From assembly GCF_040549465.1 (NCBI RefSeq), contig NZ_JBEPTL010000017.1:1-64000 (forward strand): a DNA stretch of 64,000 bases, read 5' to 3'. The stretch is from Lacisediminihabitans sp040549465. GTDB lineage: Bacteria > Actinomycetota > Actinomycetes > Actinomycetales > Microbacteriaceae. The translations under genes and the position numbers were made by a program. Below, one piece after another: positions 8,455 to 16,729 of this stretch. Numbering within the stretch: the stretch's first letter is position 1; every line of letters begins with the position of its first letter. The notes under the pieces are model-generated. The model saw only the letters and a program-made list of their open reading frames with translations, was not told the origin of the DNA and did no database searches.

Positions 8455-8867
8455 GGGGTGCTCGTCATCTCGGAGCGGATCATGTCGAAGTCTGCCTCGC
8501 TCAGGCTGATCAGGCCGCGGCGCAGGGTGTAGCCCCAGTTCTGTCCCCTGGTGAATTCGAGTTGTCCCACCAGGGGCTTGATAGGGGTTTCCCGGGCGTC
8601 TGGGTTCCAGGTGACGTGACGCCGCCAAGGCTGGAAGCCCTCCTCGTGCGCCTGCCAGAGTTCGTCATCCGCGATACGCCCGATCGCGGTAAATGCCTGC
8701 AGCGGCGCGCCATCCGGGTAGTCGGTTCGCGGCGAGTAGTGGACGATCCCGTCTCCGGCCTGCATGCGCGCGAGGGGCGGTCGCTTGCCGTGGTTGGCCT
8801 GGGCGATGCCGAGCCCCACGGCGCGCAGAACGTGACTGCGCGATACGACTCCCAGCCAGGCGCTCAT
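8451..8867 (-). CDS. EVE domain-containing protein
   Basis: The 138-residue protein begins MSAWLGVVSRSHVLRA and contains GDGIVHYSPRTDYPDG and AFTAIGRIADDE. It matches the EVE/PUA-like fold (formerly UPF0310) that reads modified bases in DNA or RNA. Such proteins are often small and stand alone, as here. The gene starts at an ATG with AGGA about 7 nt upstream and is translationally coupled to a MarR regulator. I infer a nucleic-acid binding role; the specific modification cannot be told. Confidence 0.78.
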   Translation of the reverse strand: MSAWLGVVSRSHVLRAVGLGIAQANHGKRPPLARMQAGDGIVHYSPRTDYPDGAPLQAFTAIGRIADDELWQAHEEGFQPWRRHVTWNPDARETPIKPLVGQLEFTRGQNWGYTLRRGLISLSEADFDMIRSEMTSTP

Positions 8868-9007
8868 CGGGTTCCTGCCGAAAGTGAAGTAATTATCGAA
8901 GTCATGGAGAAACTATGCGCGCATACTAAATCGATGTCAAGAGGTAATTCTGTGTTGTTATGCCGCATGGTGGAAAGGGCATCCACCGTCGGGCATGCTT
9001 CGCCGGG

Positions 9008-9013
9008 TACATT
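9008..9013 (+). promoter_or_regulatory. -10 box of leaderless ftsY
   Basis: TACATT is followed by exactly 6 nt and then the ATG of ftsY, so transcription should start on the start codon. No ribosome site is present, which agrees with this. The -35 is not recognisable. Confidence 0.55.
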
Positions 9014-9019
9014 TGTCAC

Positions 9020-9889
9020 ATGGCTTCTCCCTGGTCCCTGTCGGGTGCGCTCAAGGGGATGTTCTCCCGTAAGACTATCGACGACGAAACCTGGGGCGAT
9101 CTCGAAGACGCCCTCATCACCGCCGACTTCGGATCCGACCTCACCGACGCGGTCGTCGACGAGCTTCGCACCAACGTTCGTAAGTACAACACCACGGATC
9201 CCACCGACCTGAGGCGGATGCTGCGCGAGACCCTCGAGGAACGCCTCGCCAGGCTCAACCCCACCCTCACTCTCACCGCCCGTCCAGCCGTGATCCTCGT
9301 CGTCGGGGTCAACGGCGTCGGCAAGACCACCACTATCGGCAAGTTCGCCAAGTTCCTCACCGGCTACGGCCGCACCGTAATTGTCGGCGCTGCAGACACC
9401 TTCCGTGCCGCAGCGGTCGAGCAGCTCGCGACCTGGGCTGAGCGGGGCGGCGCGTCGATCCAGCGTCCTCAGCAGCACGGGCAGGATCCGGCATCCGTCG
9501 CCTTCCAGACCGTCGAGCGGGCGCGCAACGAGAGCATCGACATCGCCATCATCGACACCGCGGGTCGGCTGCAGACCAAGAGCGGTCTGATGGACGAGCT
9601 CGCCAAGGTGCGTCGGGTGATTGAGAAGCAGACCGACATCGCCGAGGTGCTCCTGGTGCTCGACGCCACGACGGGGCAGAACGGGCTCGCGCAGGCTGAG
9701 GCATTCATCGAGCATGCCGGTGTCACCGGACTCGTGCTGACGAAACTCGACGGATCGGCGAAGGGCGGCTTTGTGCTCGCTGTGCAGGAGAAGACCGGGA
9801 TTCCGATCAAGCTCATCGGGCAGGGTGAGGGCATCAACGACCTCACCGGTTTCACGCCGCACGTCTTCGTGCAGAGTCTGATCGGCTGA
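9020..9889 (+). CDS. ftsY: Signal recognition particle receptor FtsY
   Basis: FtsY is the membrane-associated GTPase that docks SRP-ribosome complexes to SecYEG. The 289-residue protein is essentially only the NG domain: N helices (residues 1-85), G1 GVNGVGKTTT, DTFRAAAVEQL, G3 DTAGRLQT and G4 TKLDGSAKGG. The acidic A domain common in proteobacteria is absent. I used the ATG at 9020 (MASPWSL) because a -10 box lies 6 nt before it; the longer frame from 8960 adds implausible residues. Its partner ffh lies 2.6 kb downstream. Confidence 0.95.
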   Translation: MASPWSLSGALKGMFSRKTIDDETWGDLEDALITADFGSDLTDAVVDELRTNVRKYNTTDPTDLRRMLRETLEERLARLNPTLTLTARPAVILVVGVNGVGKTTTIGKFAKFLTGYGRTVIVGAADTFRAAAVEQLATWAERGGASIQRPQQHGQDPASVAFQTVERARNESIDIAIIDTAGRLQTKSGLMDELAKVRRVIEKQTDIAEVLLVLDATTGQNGLAQAEAFIEHAGVTGLVLTKLDGSAKGGFVLAVQEKTGIPIKLIGQGEGINDLTGFTPHVFVQSLIG

Positions 9890-9909
9890 GCACGGTAGGG
9901 GAGCCCTTG

Positions 9910-10227
9910 ATGACCAGTACCGCACCACCTCTTCGCCCCGTGCACAAGGGCATCGCGATCACCGCTCTCCTGCTCGCGGTCGTCGGTGCGGCAACCGGCT
10001 ACTGGGGTTTCGTGAGCGGCATCGACTATGCGCTCACAGGGTCCGGCGGGCCGGGGCCGAGCATCATCGTATTCTTCGTGGGGGCGGGACTCAGCGTTGC
10101 CGCGGTCGTGCTGGCGATAATCGGCCTCGTGCTGTCGAGCCGCAAGGCGCTGCCGACGGTGGCCCTCGTGATCGGACTGCTTCCCATCGCCGCGCTGATC
10201 GTCGGCGCTCTCTTCAACCGCCGGTGA
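9910..10227 (+). CDS. Small membrane protein, uncharacterised
   Basis: The 105-residue protein has three or four hydrophobic helices (about 15-35, 48-70, 78-98) and ends in FNRR. No family is recognised. The repeated GIAITALLLAVVG and VALVIGLLPIAALIVG segments resemble DUF4190-like membrane proteins of actinobacteria, but this is only an impression. It follows ftsY by 20 bp in the same direction and probably shares its transcript. Its 3' end overlaps the convergent gamma-carbonic anhydrase gene by 14 bp. A TTG at 9907 is an alternative start. Confidence 0.6.
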   Translation: MTSTAPPLRPVHKGIAITALLLAVVGAATGYWGFVSGIDYALTGSGGPGPSIIVFFVGAGLSVAAVVLAIIGLVLSSRKALPTVALVIGLLPIAALIVGALFNRR

Positions 10228-10735
10228 AGGCTGCGTACTGGCGGCTGAGCGCGACGTAGTGTTCGGCGTTCGCCGTCATCTGTTCGCGTTCCTTGTCGCT
10301 CAGTTCCCTGCGCACTTTCGCCGGAACGCCTGCAACGAGCGATCCGGGCGGCACGACGGTGCCCTCGAGCACCACGGCTCCCGCGGCGACCAGTGACCCC
10401 GCACCGATGACAGCACCGTTCAGCACTGTCGCGCCCATGCCGATCAGGCAGTCGTCTTCAACTGTGCAGCCGTGCAACACGGCGGAATGACCGACACTCA
10501 CTCGAGCGCCGACGGTGGTGGGGAGTCCGCTGTCGCAGTGCACGGAGACGTTGTCCTGGATGTTGCTGCTCTCGCCGATCGCGATCGCATCCGAGTCCGC
10601 TCGCAGTACAGAACCGAAGAAGACGCTCGATTTCTCCCCAAGCGTCACCTGGCCGATGACTGTCGCGTTCTGGGCGACCCACGCGGTGTCGTCGATCACG
10701 GGTGTGTGTCCTTCGAAAGCGAGTATCAGTGGCAT
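10214..10735 (-). CDS. Gamma-carbonic anhydrase family protein (left-handed beta-helix)
   Basis: This 173-residue protein is built of hexapeptide repeats (IGQVTL, IGESSN, VGARVS, IGMGAT, IGAGSL, VAAGAV) that form a trimeric left-handed beta helix. The three zinc-ligand histidines of the gamma class are present in SVHCDSG and VGHSAVLHG, so CO2 hydration is plausible. Close relatives (YrdA, PaaY) have weak or other activities. The C-terminal helix (LSDKEREQMTANAEHYV) is as expected. The start ATG is preceded by TAAATT with 6 nt spacing, indicating a leaderless transcript. Confidence 0.88.
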   Translation of the reverse strand: MPLILAFEGHTPVIDDTAWVAQNATVIGQVTLGEKSSVFFGSVLRADSDAIAIGESSNIQDNVSVHCDSGLPTTVGARVSVGHSAVLHGCTVEDDCLIGMGATVLNGAVIGAGSLVAAGAVVLEGTVVPPGSLVAGVPAKVRRELSDKEREQMTANAEHYVALSRQYAAFTGG

Positions 10736-10741
10736 TCGCCC

Positions 10742-10747
10742 AATTTA
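10742..10747 (-). promoter_or_regulatory. -10 box of the leaderless carbonic-anhydrase gene
   Basis: On the minus strand TAAATT is followed by 6 nt (GGGCGA) and the ATG at 10735. The box sits 3 bp outside the end of vapC, which is read in the same direction, so the gene has its own promoter. Confidence 0.5.
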
Positions 10748-11125
10748 CGCCCGTGCGTCGATCATCGGCACGCCGTACTCACCGAAGACGAGGTCAGCGG
10801 TGATGACCGTCAGGTCGTCGGTGAGCGACTGTGCGATCAACAGCCGGTCGAATGGGTCCCGGTGGTGGAGTGGAAGCGTCTCGAGGGTGTGCAGGTAGTC
10901 GTCGGAGATGCCGGTCCGCTGAAAACCCGCCTCCTGGATTACGCGGTAAAGGCTCGGCATGGCAGGAAGCTTTCCGATCGAGACTTTGATGGCGATCTCG
11001 AGCAGGCTCACCTCCGAGACCACAATCACCGCAGCATTTTCGATGGCTTTACGCGCCGATGGGCCGAGGTGCGGCGAGCCCATCATCAACCAATAGAGCG
11101 CATTCGTATCGAGGAGCGCTCTCAT
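10745..11125 (-). CDS. vapC: VapC-type PIN-domain toxin
   Basis: The 126-residue PIN-domain ribonuclease has acidic residues in the expected order: D6 (MRALLDTNALYWL), E43 (SEVSLLEIAIK), D91 (HHRDPFDRLLIAQS) and a last Asp in TVITAD. The IAIKVSIGKL segment places it in the subgroup paired with Phd/YefM-like antitoxins. It should cleave RNA and stop translation when free of its antitoxin. The start overlaps the antitoxin stop by 4 bp, the usual antitoxin-first coupling. Confidence 0.88.
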   Translation of the reverse strand: MRALLDTNALYWLMMGSPHLGPSARKAIENAAVIVVSEVSLLEIAIKVSIGKLPAMPSLYRVIQEAGFQRTGISDDYLHTLETLPLHHRDPFDRLLIAQSLTDDLTVITADLVFGEYGVPMIDARA

Positions 11126-11376
11126 AGGTCGCGTTCAAGGCTTGCCTGCAGGGATTCAGAGAGCGCGCGATCCGCGGCGTCGAAGTCGATGTCTGAGGGG
11201 ACCTCGCTGGCCAGCATCCCGAACAGCGCGCTTCTGGCGATCGCCGGTGCTGGACTGATGCGAAAGCGGGTGACACCACTGCCACGGCGAGTGATGAAGA
11301 CGTCTTCGCCTCGTTCAGCGGCATCCAGGAGCTTGGAAAGCTGGCTTTTAGAGTCATGCACGTTCGCAATTATCAT
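11122..11376 (-). CDS. Phd/YefM-family antitoxin
   Basis: The 84-residue protein starts MIIANVHDSKSQLSKLL and has the RGEDVFITRRGSGVTRF strand-turn typical of Phd/YefM. The N-terminal half binds DNA and dimerises, while the C-terminal half (DAADRALSESLQAS) should wrap the toxin. The two sit in one operon with the toxin second. The upstream direct repeat of TAGCTAGAT ends within 2 bp of the start codon and is the likely autoregulatory operator. No ribosome site is visible. Confidence 0.85.
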   Translation of the reverse strand: MIIANVHDSKSQLSKLLDAAERGEDVFITRRGSGVTRFRISPAPAIARSALFGMLASEVPSDIDFDAADRALSESLQASLERDL

Positions 11377-11377
11377 C

Positions 11378-11395
11378 TAGCTAGATTAGCTAGAT
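11378..11395 (-). promoter_or_regulatory. Putative Phd/VapC operator: TAGCTAGAT direct repeat
   Basis: Two exact, adjacent copies of the 9-mer TAGCTAGAT (11378-11386, 11387-11395) lie directly before the antitoxin ATG at 11376. Each contains the palindrome TAGCTA. The AT-rich site stands out against its GC-rich surroundings. It leaves no room for a ribosome site, so the mRNA is probably leaderless and repressor binding would cover the promoter and the start together. Confidence 0.6.
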
Positions 11396-11456
11396 TTTTT
11401 CGCGCCCGCCATCCGTGAGAAGGGTCGCATAAGAAGAAATGTGTAGGAGAAGTCGC

Positions 11457-12419
11457 TCAGGCGAAGAGCGCGCCGATCTGCTCGGCGAACTCGTCGTCGA
11501 GGTCGAGAGCCAATGCCGCCGTGACCGCATCCCACTGCGAGGTGCGCCGCGGAGAGACGATCGACGCTGTAACCGACGGATGCCAGCGCAGCCAGGCCAG
11601 CGCGAGTCCGGAGACGCTGGTGTCGTGTTCCTTCGCCAGGGCGGCGAGCCGACCGACCCGCACCCGGTTCTCCTCGGTGAAGGAGCCCGCATACATCGCC
11701 GGGGCGATCGCGAGTCGGCTGCCCTCCTCCGGTTCGTCCTCACCGAGGTAGCGATCCGAGAGCAGGCCGCCGGCCAACGGCGAATAGCCGGTGTATCCGA
11801 CACCTTCCCCCGATGCGAGGGGCAGCAGGTCCCGCTCGTCGTGACGGGCGACGAGACTGAACTCGTTCTGCACCCAGCCTGGCCGCGGGAGTCCCGCGCG
11901 ATCGGCCGCGTTCAGCAGGGTCTCGAGCTGGCGAACGTCGACATTCGAGCATCCGAAAGCCTTGATCTGGCCGGCGTCGAGGGCTACGGCGAAAGCGGTG
12001 AGTGTCTCTTCGAGGGGCGTGGAATCATCCGGTGCGTGCGAGAGGTAGAGGTCGACGTGACCGAGCCGGGAGCGGCTGAGAGCGAGCTGGCGGGCGATGT
12101 GGTCTCCACGGAGCGAGATGCCGTCCTGGCCGGGTTCGACGACGTTGCCGACCTTCGTGGCGACGAGCACGTCCCCCCGTTCGCGTTCCTCGCGCCATCG
12201 TCCGACGACGCGCTCGCTCTCGCCACCGGCGTAGCTGTTGGCGGTGTCGATGACCCGGATGCCGATCTCGTAGCCTTCATCGAGTCGCTCGAGGGCCTCA
12301 TCGGTCGCCATGCCGAGCCCGCGAGTCGCGATCGAGGAACCGACGCCGCCGATCGATCCGGCGCCGAAAAAGAACTCGCTGACCATGAGCCCGGTTGCGC
12401 CCAACTCGAGCTGTTTCAT
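11457..12419 (-). CDS. Aldo/keto reductase
   Basis: The 320-residue TIM-barrel oxidoreductase carries the AKR tetrad: D in VIDTANSYAGG, Y in the same loop, K in VATKVGN and H in LYLSHAPDD. The coenzyme-binding end is degenerate but recognisable (ASIVSPRRTSQWD). It should reduce aldehydes or ketones with NADPH; the substrate is unknown. The gene stands alone, and a TAGGCT box 6 nt before its ATG marks its own leaderless promoter. It is transcribed divergently from ffh, with about 100 bp between them. Confidence 0.88.
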   Translation of the reverse strand: MKQLELGATGLMVSEFFFGAGSIGGVGSSIATRGLGMATDEALERLDEGYEIGIRVIDTANSYAGGESERVVGRWREERERGDVLVATKVGNVVEPGQDGISLRGDHIARQLALSRSRLGHVDLYLSHAPDDSTPLEETLTAFAVALDAGQIKAFGCSNVDVRQLETLLNAADRAGLPRPGWVQNEFSLVARHDERDLLPLASGEGVGYTGYSPLAGGLLSDRYLGEDEPEEGSRLAIAPAMYAGSFTEENRVRVGRLAALAKEHDTSVSGLALAWLRWHPSVTASIVSPRRTSQWDAVTAALALDLDDEFAEQIGALFA

Positions 12420-12425
12420 TCCTGC

Positions 12426-12431
12426 AGCCTA
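12426..12431 (-). promoter_or_regulatory. -10 box of the leaderless aldo/keto reductase gene
   Basis: TAGGCT on the minus strand is followed by GCAGGA (6 nt) and the ATG at 12419. The same hexamer at the same spacing precedes the LLM, phosphodiesterase and glgP genes. Confidence 0.55.
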
Positions 12432-12521
12432 AGCCGAGAGTGCCGCCGAAAATGGCCGAAGCTTCGCCCGCAGCGCACTTGCCGAAAAAGCACGGCATCC
12501 GTCGTTTAAGATGGATGCACT

Positions 12522-14120
12522 ATGGCCACCTTTGGAAACCTCACCGACCGTCTCGTTGAGACCTTCAAAAACCTACGCGGCAAGGGCAAGCTCACTGCTG
12601 CGGATATCGACGGCACCGTCCGCGAGATCCGTCGAGCCCTGCTCGACGCCGACGTCGCCCTTGAGGTCGTGAAGGAGTTCACCGGTCGCGTGCGCGAGCG
12701 TGCCCTCGGCGACGAGGTCAATAAGGCCCTTAACCCCGCCCAGCAGGTGGTGCAGATCGTCAACGACGAGCTGGTCACGATCCTCGGTGGCGAGGCTCGT
12801 CGCATCGAGTTCGCGAAGAACCCGCCGACGGTGATCATGCTCGCCGGCCTCCAGGGTGCCGGTAAGACGACCCTTGCCGGAAAGCTCGCCAAATGGCTGG
12901 CCGGTCAGAATCACACACCGCTGCTCGTCGCTGCCGACCTCCAGCGACCCAACGCGGTCACGCAGTTGAAGGTCGTCGGCGAACAGGCCGGCGTTCCCGT
13001 CTTCGCGCCAGAACCCGGCAATGTCGGGGCTGAGGATGCCGCTCCGAAGACCTTCTTCGGTGGGGGCGGGGGTAACCCGGTCAAGGTAGCCAAAGACGCG
13101 ATCAAGTTCGCGAAAGACAAGCTCTACGACGTTGTGATCGTCGACACGGCCGGCCGTCTCGGCGTCGATGCCGAGCTCATGAAGCAGGCGGCGGACATTC
13201 GTAAGGCGATCGATCCCGACGAGGTCTTCTTCGTGATCGACGCCATGATCGGCCAGGACGCCGTCGCTACGGCGAAGGCCTTCCAGGACGGTGTCGATTT
13301 CACCGCAGTGGTACTCACCAAGCTCGATGGGGATGCTCGCGGTGGTGCGGCGCTGTCCGTGGCATCCGTCACCGGGCGCCCGATCATCTTCGCCTCCACC
13401 GGTGAGGGTCTCGACGATTTCGAGCCGTTCTATCCCGACCGCATGGCCAGCCGAATTCTCGACCTCGGTGACATCCTCACCCTCATCGAGCAGGCACAGA
13501 AGACCTTTGACGAAGATGAGCAGCGCAAGGTCGCAGAGAAATTCGCCACCGACAGCTTCACGCTCGAAGACTTCCTCAGCCAGATGCAGCAGCTCAAGAA
13601 CATGGGTTCCATCAAGAACATGCTCGGGATGCTGCCAGGAGCCAAGGGCATGCGCCAGCAGCTCGACAACTTCGACGAGTCGGAGATCACCAGAACCGAG
13701 GCCATCATCCAGTCGATGACCCTCACCGAACGTCGCCAGCCGCGAGTTCTCAACGGATCGCGCCGCGTACGCATCGCACGGGGTTCCGGCACGACGGTGA
13801 CCGAGGTCAATGCCCTGGTCAACCGCTTCGAGCAGGCGGCCAAGATGATGAAGACCGTGGCCAAGGGCGGAATGCCCCAGATGCCCGGTATGGGTCCGAT
13901 CCCTGGCGCCAGCTACGGCGGAGCGCGAAAGCAGCAGCCGAAGAAGAGCTCGAAGTCGGGCAACCCGGCGAAGCGTGCGGCGGAGAACGCCGCGCTCGCC
14001 GCGGGCAATAAGCCCGCGACAGCTGCTGCGGGCTCCGGATTCGGTTTCGGTGGCGGCGCTTCGAAAGAGGGGCCGACCGAAGAAGAACTCGCCAGCCTGC
14101 AGAAGTTGCTCGGCCGCTAG
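12522..14120 (+). CDS. ffh: Signal recognition particle protein Ffh
   Basis: Ffh is the SRP GTPase that binds signal peptides and 4.5S RNA and delivers ribosomes to FtsY. It has 532 residues. The N domain is followed by G1 GLQGAGKTTLAGKLA, G3 DTAGRLGVDAEL and G4 TKLDGDARGG. The methionine-rich M domain from about residue 330 carries the GMLPGAKGM finger loop, the RNA-binding SRRVRIARGSG and a Met/Gly-rich stretch. The tail beyond the M domain (Ala/Lys/Gly-rich, about 80 residues) is typical of actinobacteria. A short Gly-rich insert occurs in the G domain near residue 180. TAAGAT lies 9 nt before the ATG. Confidence 0.96.
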   Translation: MATFGNLTDRLVETFKNLRGKGKLTAADIDGTVREIRRALLDADVALEVVKEFTGRVRERALGDEVNKALNPAQQVVQIVNDELVTILGGEARRIEFAKNPPTVIMLAGLQGAGKTTLAGKLAKWLAGQNHTPLLVAADLQRPNAVTQLKVVGEQAGVPVFAPEPGNVGAEDAAPKTFFGGGGGNPVKVAKDAIKFAKDKLYDVVIVDTAGRLGVDAELMKQAADIRKAIDPDEVFFVIDAMIGQDAVATAKAFQDGVDFTAVVLTKLDGDARGGAALSVASVTGRPIIFASTGEGLDDFEPFYPDRMASRILDLGDILTLIEQAQKTFDEDEQRKVAEKFATDSFTLEDFLSQMQQLKNMGSIKNMLGMLPGAKGMRQQLDNFDESEITRTEAIIQSMTLTERRQPRVLNGSRRVRIARGSGTTVTEVNALVNRFEQAAKMMKTVAKGGMPQMPGMGPIPGASYGGARKQQPKKSSKSGNPAKRAAENAALAAGNKPATAAAGSGFGFGGGASKEGPTEEELASLQKLLGR

Positions 14121-14192
14121 GCGCCAGCATCCAGATCTCCTGTCGACTGAACTAGACCGGACCGGACTTGCATCGCCGACTCGTGAGTCCCA

Positions 14193-14198
14193 TAGGCT
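14193..14198 (+). promoter_or_regulatory. -10 box of the leaderless LLM oxidoreductase gene
   Basis: TAGGCT is followed by TTGACC (6 nt) and the ATG at 14205. This supports that ATG rather than the TTG at 14199 as the start. Confidence 0.5.
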
Positions 14199-14204
14199 TT
14201 GACC

Positions 14205-14993
14205 ATGGTCAATCTGAAGAATCCGGTCCGTATCGGCGTGCAACTCGCGCCGCAGCATTCCACCTACGCCGAGCTGCGTGACGCCGCCGCGAAGATCGAG
14301 GATCTGGGCGCCGACGTGCTGTTCAACTGGGATCACTTCTACCCGCTCTCCGGCGAACCGGACGGGCTGCATTTCGAGTCCTGGACGATTCTCGCGGCCT
14401 GGGCTGAGCAGACATCCCGCATCGAACTCGGGCCACTCGTCAACTGCAACAGCTATCGCAACCCCGACCTGCAGGCCGACATGGCCCGCACGATCGATCA
14501 TATCAGCGGCGGCCGCTTCATCTTCGGCACCGGTTCCGGCTGGTTCGAGCGCGACTACACCGAGTACGGCTACGCCTTCGGTACTACAGGCCAGCGGCTC
14601 GACGCACTCGCCGAAGATCTTCCCCGCATCGAGGCCCGGTGGGCGAAGCTCAATCCGGCTCCGGTGCGTAAGATCCCCGTGCTCATCGGCGGTGGTGGCG
14701 AGAAGAAGACGCTCAAGATCGTGGCGAAGCATGCTGATATCTGGCACAGCTTCTCCGATCCGGAGACCCTCACGCGCAAGCTGGGCATCCTCGGCGACTG
14801 GTGCACCGAGGTGGGCCGCGACATCGACGACATCGAGATATCTACAGAGTTGAGGGGTCGTACCACAGCGGATGCCGACGAGCTCTACGGTCTCGGAACG
14901 CGCCTGTTCACCGTGGGGATGTCCGACGCGGAGCACGACTTCACCAAGGTCACCGAGTGGTTGGCCTGGCGCGACTCGAAGAACGCCGGTTGA
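14205..14993 (+). CDS. LLM-class F420-dependent oxidoreductase
   Basis: The 262-residue luciferase-like monooxygenase fold starts MVNLKNPVRIGVQLAPQ and contains WDHFYPL, ELGPLVNCNSYRNP, DHISGGRFIFGTGSGW and the family hallmark IPVLIGGGGEKKTL. Actinobacterial members of this group use coenzyme F420 rather than FMN, which I infer here. The substrate is unknown. The gene stands alone between ffh and an EamA transporter, with its own leaderless promoter. The length is slightly below the usual 280-300 residues but the fold seems complete. Confidence 0.85.
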   Translation: MVNLKNPVRIGVQLAPQHSTYAELRDAAAKIEDLGADVLFNWDHFYPLSGEPDGLHFESWTILAAWAEQTSRIELGPLVNCNSYRNPDLQADMARTIDHISGGRFIFGTGSGWFERDYTEYGYAFGTTGQRLDALAEDLPRIEARWAKLNPAPVRKIPVLIGGGGEKKTLKIVAKHADIWHSFSDPETLTRKLGILGDWCTEVGRDIDDIEISTELRGRTTADADELYGLGTRLFTVGMSDAEHDFTKVTEWLAWRDSKNAG

Positions 14994-15069
14994 GGCGGTC
15001 ATTCCTGACATCGTTCGGCTAAAAACAGACAGGTCCGAATCGCGCCGGATCGATGATGGTGGCCGTCGA

Positions 15070-15075
15070 TAGTGT
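15070..15075 (+). promoter_or_regulatory. -10 box of the leaderless EamA transporter gene
   Basis: TAGTGT is followed by GAGGAA (6 nt) and the ATG at 15082. GAGG could also act as a weak ribosome site if transcription began further upstream. Confidence 0.45.
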
Positions 15076-15081
15076 GAGGAA

Positions 15082-16005
15082 ATGACTACTCCCCAGGACG
15101 TCCTCGCGCCGTCCTCGCGCCTGTCCGGCCGCGTATTGATCGCCATTTGCGTCACGGTTCTCGCCTGGGCGAGCGCCTTCGTGGTGATCAGGGGAGTGGC
15201 GCCGCATTTCGGCGGGGGAGCCCTGGCTCTCGGTCGGCTCACGGTGGGAGTCGTGCTGCTCTCGACCATGGTAATCGGTCGCAAATGGGTCAGGCCGACC
15301 CTGCGTGAATGGCTGCTCATTCTGCTCTTCGGCATCGCATGGTTCGGCGCCTACAACGCGGCGCTCAATACCGCAGAGCACAGCCTGGATGCCGGAACGA
15401 CCTCGATGCTGGTCAACATCGGGCCGATACTCATCGCACTCGGTGCCGGGGTGTTCCTCGGCGAGGGCATCCCGAAGTGGCTCGCGATCGGCGCGGGTGT
15501 CGCGTTCGTCGGTGTCGTCCTGATCGGAATCAGCACGGCAGTCTCCGGTTTCGGTGACGGCACCGGTGTGTTGTGGGCACTGTTGGCGGCGGTCACTTAC
15601 GCGATCGGCGTGCTGAGCCAGAAGCGGGTGCTGCGCCGCCTGCCTGCCGCCCAGGTCACCTTCCTCGGCTGCGCGATCGGCATGCTCGCATGTACACCGT
15701 TCCTGCCGCAGCTCATCGGTGACCTGCAGACAGCCCCGGCTTCGAGCATCCTCGGGGCCATATATCTCGGCGCTGTGCCCACCGCGCTCGCTTTCAGCAC
15801 CTGGGCCTACGCGCTCTCCCGGATGCCCGCGGGCCAGCTCGGGGTGACGACCTACGTCGTTCCCGCGATCACGATCGTGCTGAGTCTGCTGTTCTTCCAC
15901 GAGGTGCCAGCGTCGCTCGCGATCCTGGGTGGAATTGTCTGTCTTGCGGGTGTCGCGGTCTCTCGCCGCCGCTCGCGGGTGATCGCAGAACAGATTGGTT
16001 CCTGA
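15082..16005 (+). CDS. EamA/DMT-family permease
   Basis: The 307-residue membrane protein has ten hydrophobic helices in two EamA repeats. The first begins at LIAICVTVLAWASAFVVIRG, the second at GVLWALLAAVTYAIGVLSQKRVLR. The conserved LGAVPTALAFSTWAYALSRMPAG segment near residue 235 is typical. These proteins export amino acids or other metabolites, or serve as drug/metabolite carriers; the substrate cannot be predicted. The C-terminus is basic (SRRRSRV). It is followed by 151 bp of non-coding sequence before rpsP. Confidence 0.87.
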   Translation: MTTPQDVLAPSSRLSGRVLIAICVTVLAWASAFVVIRGVAPHFGGGALALGRLTVGVVLLSTMVIGRKWVRPTLREWLLILLFGIAWFGAYNAALNTAEHSLDAGTTSMLVNIGPILIALGAGVFLGEGIPKWLAIGAGVAFVGVVLIGISTAVSGFGDGTGVLWALLAAVTYAIGVLSQKRVLRRLPAAQVTFLGCAIGMLACTPFLPQLIGDLQTAPASSILGAIYLGAVPTALAFSTWAYALSRMPAGQLGVTTYVVPAITIVLSLLFFHEVPASLAILGGIVCLAGVAVSRRRSRVIAEQIGS

Positions 16006-16156
16006 ACCCCGAGTTATCTGCAAGAATGATCAGTCGAGTCTTTTGCCGTCCGACCCTCTAATCAGACGCGATCGACTCCCATCAGAGCTTTTCTGCCGAG
16101 TGTGCACCCCACGCTCACGGCAAGCAGTTCGCCCCAAAAATAATCTACGGAGAATT

Positions 16157-16726
16157 GTGGCTGTAAAAATTCGTTTGAAGCGCATGGGCAAGATCCGCGC
16201 TCCTTACTACAGAATCGTTGTCGCCGACGCGCGCACCAAGCGTGATGGTCGCGTCATCGAGGAGATCGGCAAGTATCACCCCACCGAGGAGCCTTCGCTC
16301 ATCGAGGTCAACTCCGAGCGTGCGCAGTACTGGCTCAGTGTCGGCGCGCAGCCGACCGAGCAGGTCGCGGCGTTGCTTAAGCTGACCGGTGATTGGGGAA
16401 CCTTCAAGGGCGAGAAGGATGCTGTCAGCACTGTCAAGACCAAGGAGTCCAAGGCCGATTTCGTCGCCGACGAGAAGAAGAAGCCGGTGCTCAAGCCCAA
16501 GGCTGAGGCACCCGCTCCCAAGGCAGAGGAGCCGGTTGTCGAAGCCGCTACTGCCGAGGGCGTCGAGGTTCCTGCTGTTGAGGCCGACGCTGAGATTGCT
16601 CCCGCCGTCGCCGATGTCGTTGCAGAAGATGCAGCCGTCGTCGAGGCCACGTCTGACGCGGCAGAGGCCAAGGCCGACGCCACCGAAGAGGCTGAGGCAG
16701 AAGACGCCAAAGCCGACAAGGCCTAG
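16157..16726 (+). CDS. rpsP: 30S ribosomal protein S16
   Basis: The 189-residue protein starts VAVKIRLKRMGKIRAPYYRIVVADAR, the conserved S16 N-terminus. The ribosomal domain occupies about the first 90 residues (to LLKLTGDW). The remaining 100 form an Ala/Glu/Asp/Val-rich, acidic, probably disordered tail, common in actinobacterial S16. I chose the GTG at 16157 because it gives the canonical start and follows CGGAG by 5 nt. It is the first gene of the rpsP-khpA-rimM unit, only 3 bp before khpA. Confidence 0.95.
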   Translation: MAVKIRLKRMGKIRAPYYRIVVADARTKRDGRVIEEIGKYHPTEEPSLIEVNSERAQYWLSVGAQPTEQVAALLKLTGDWGTFKGEKDAVSTVKTKESKADFVADEKKKPVLKPKAEAPAPKAEEPVVEAATAEGVEVPAVEADAEIAPAVADVVAEDAAVVEATSDAAEAKADATEEAEAEDAKADKA

Positions 16727-16729
16727 GCA

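Noticed and set aside
12573..15335. 920-residue open frame antisense to ffh and the LLM gene
   Set aside because: It mirrors high-GC codon structure of confirmed genes on the other strand, spans an intergenic promoter, and shows no recognisable domain.
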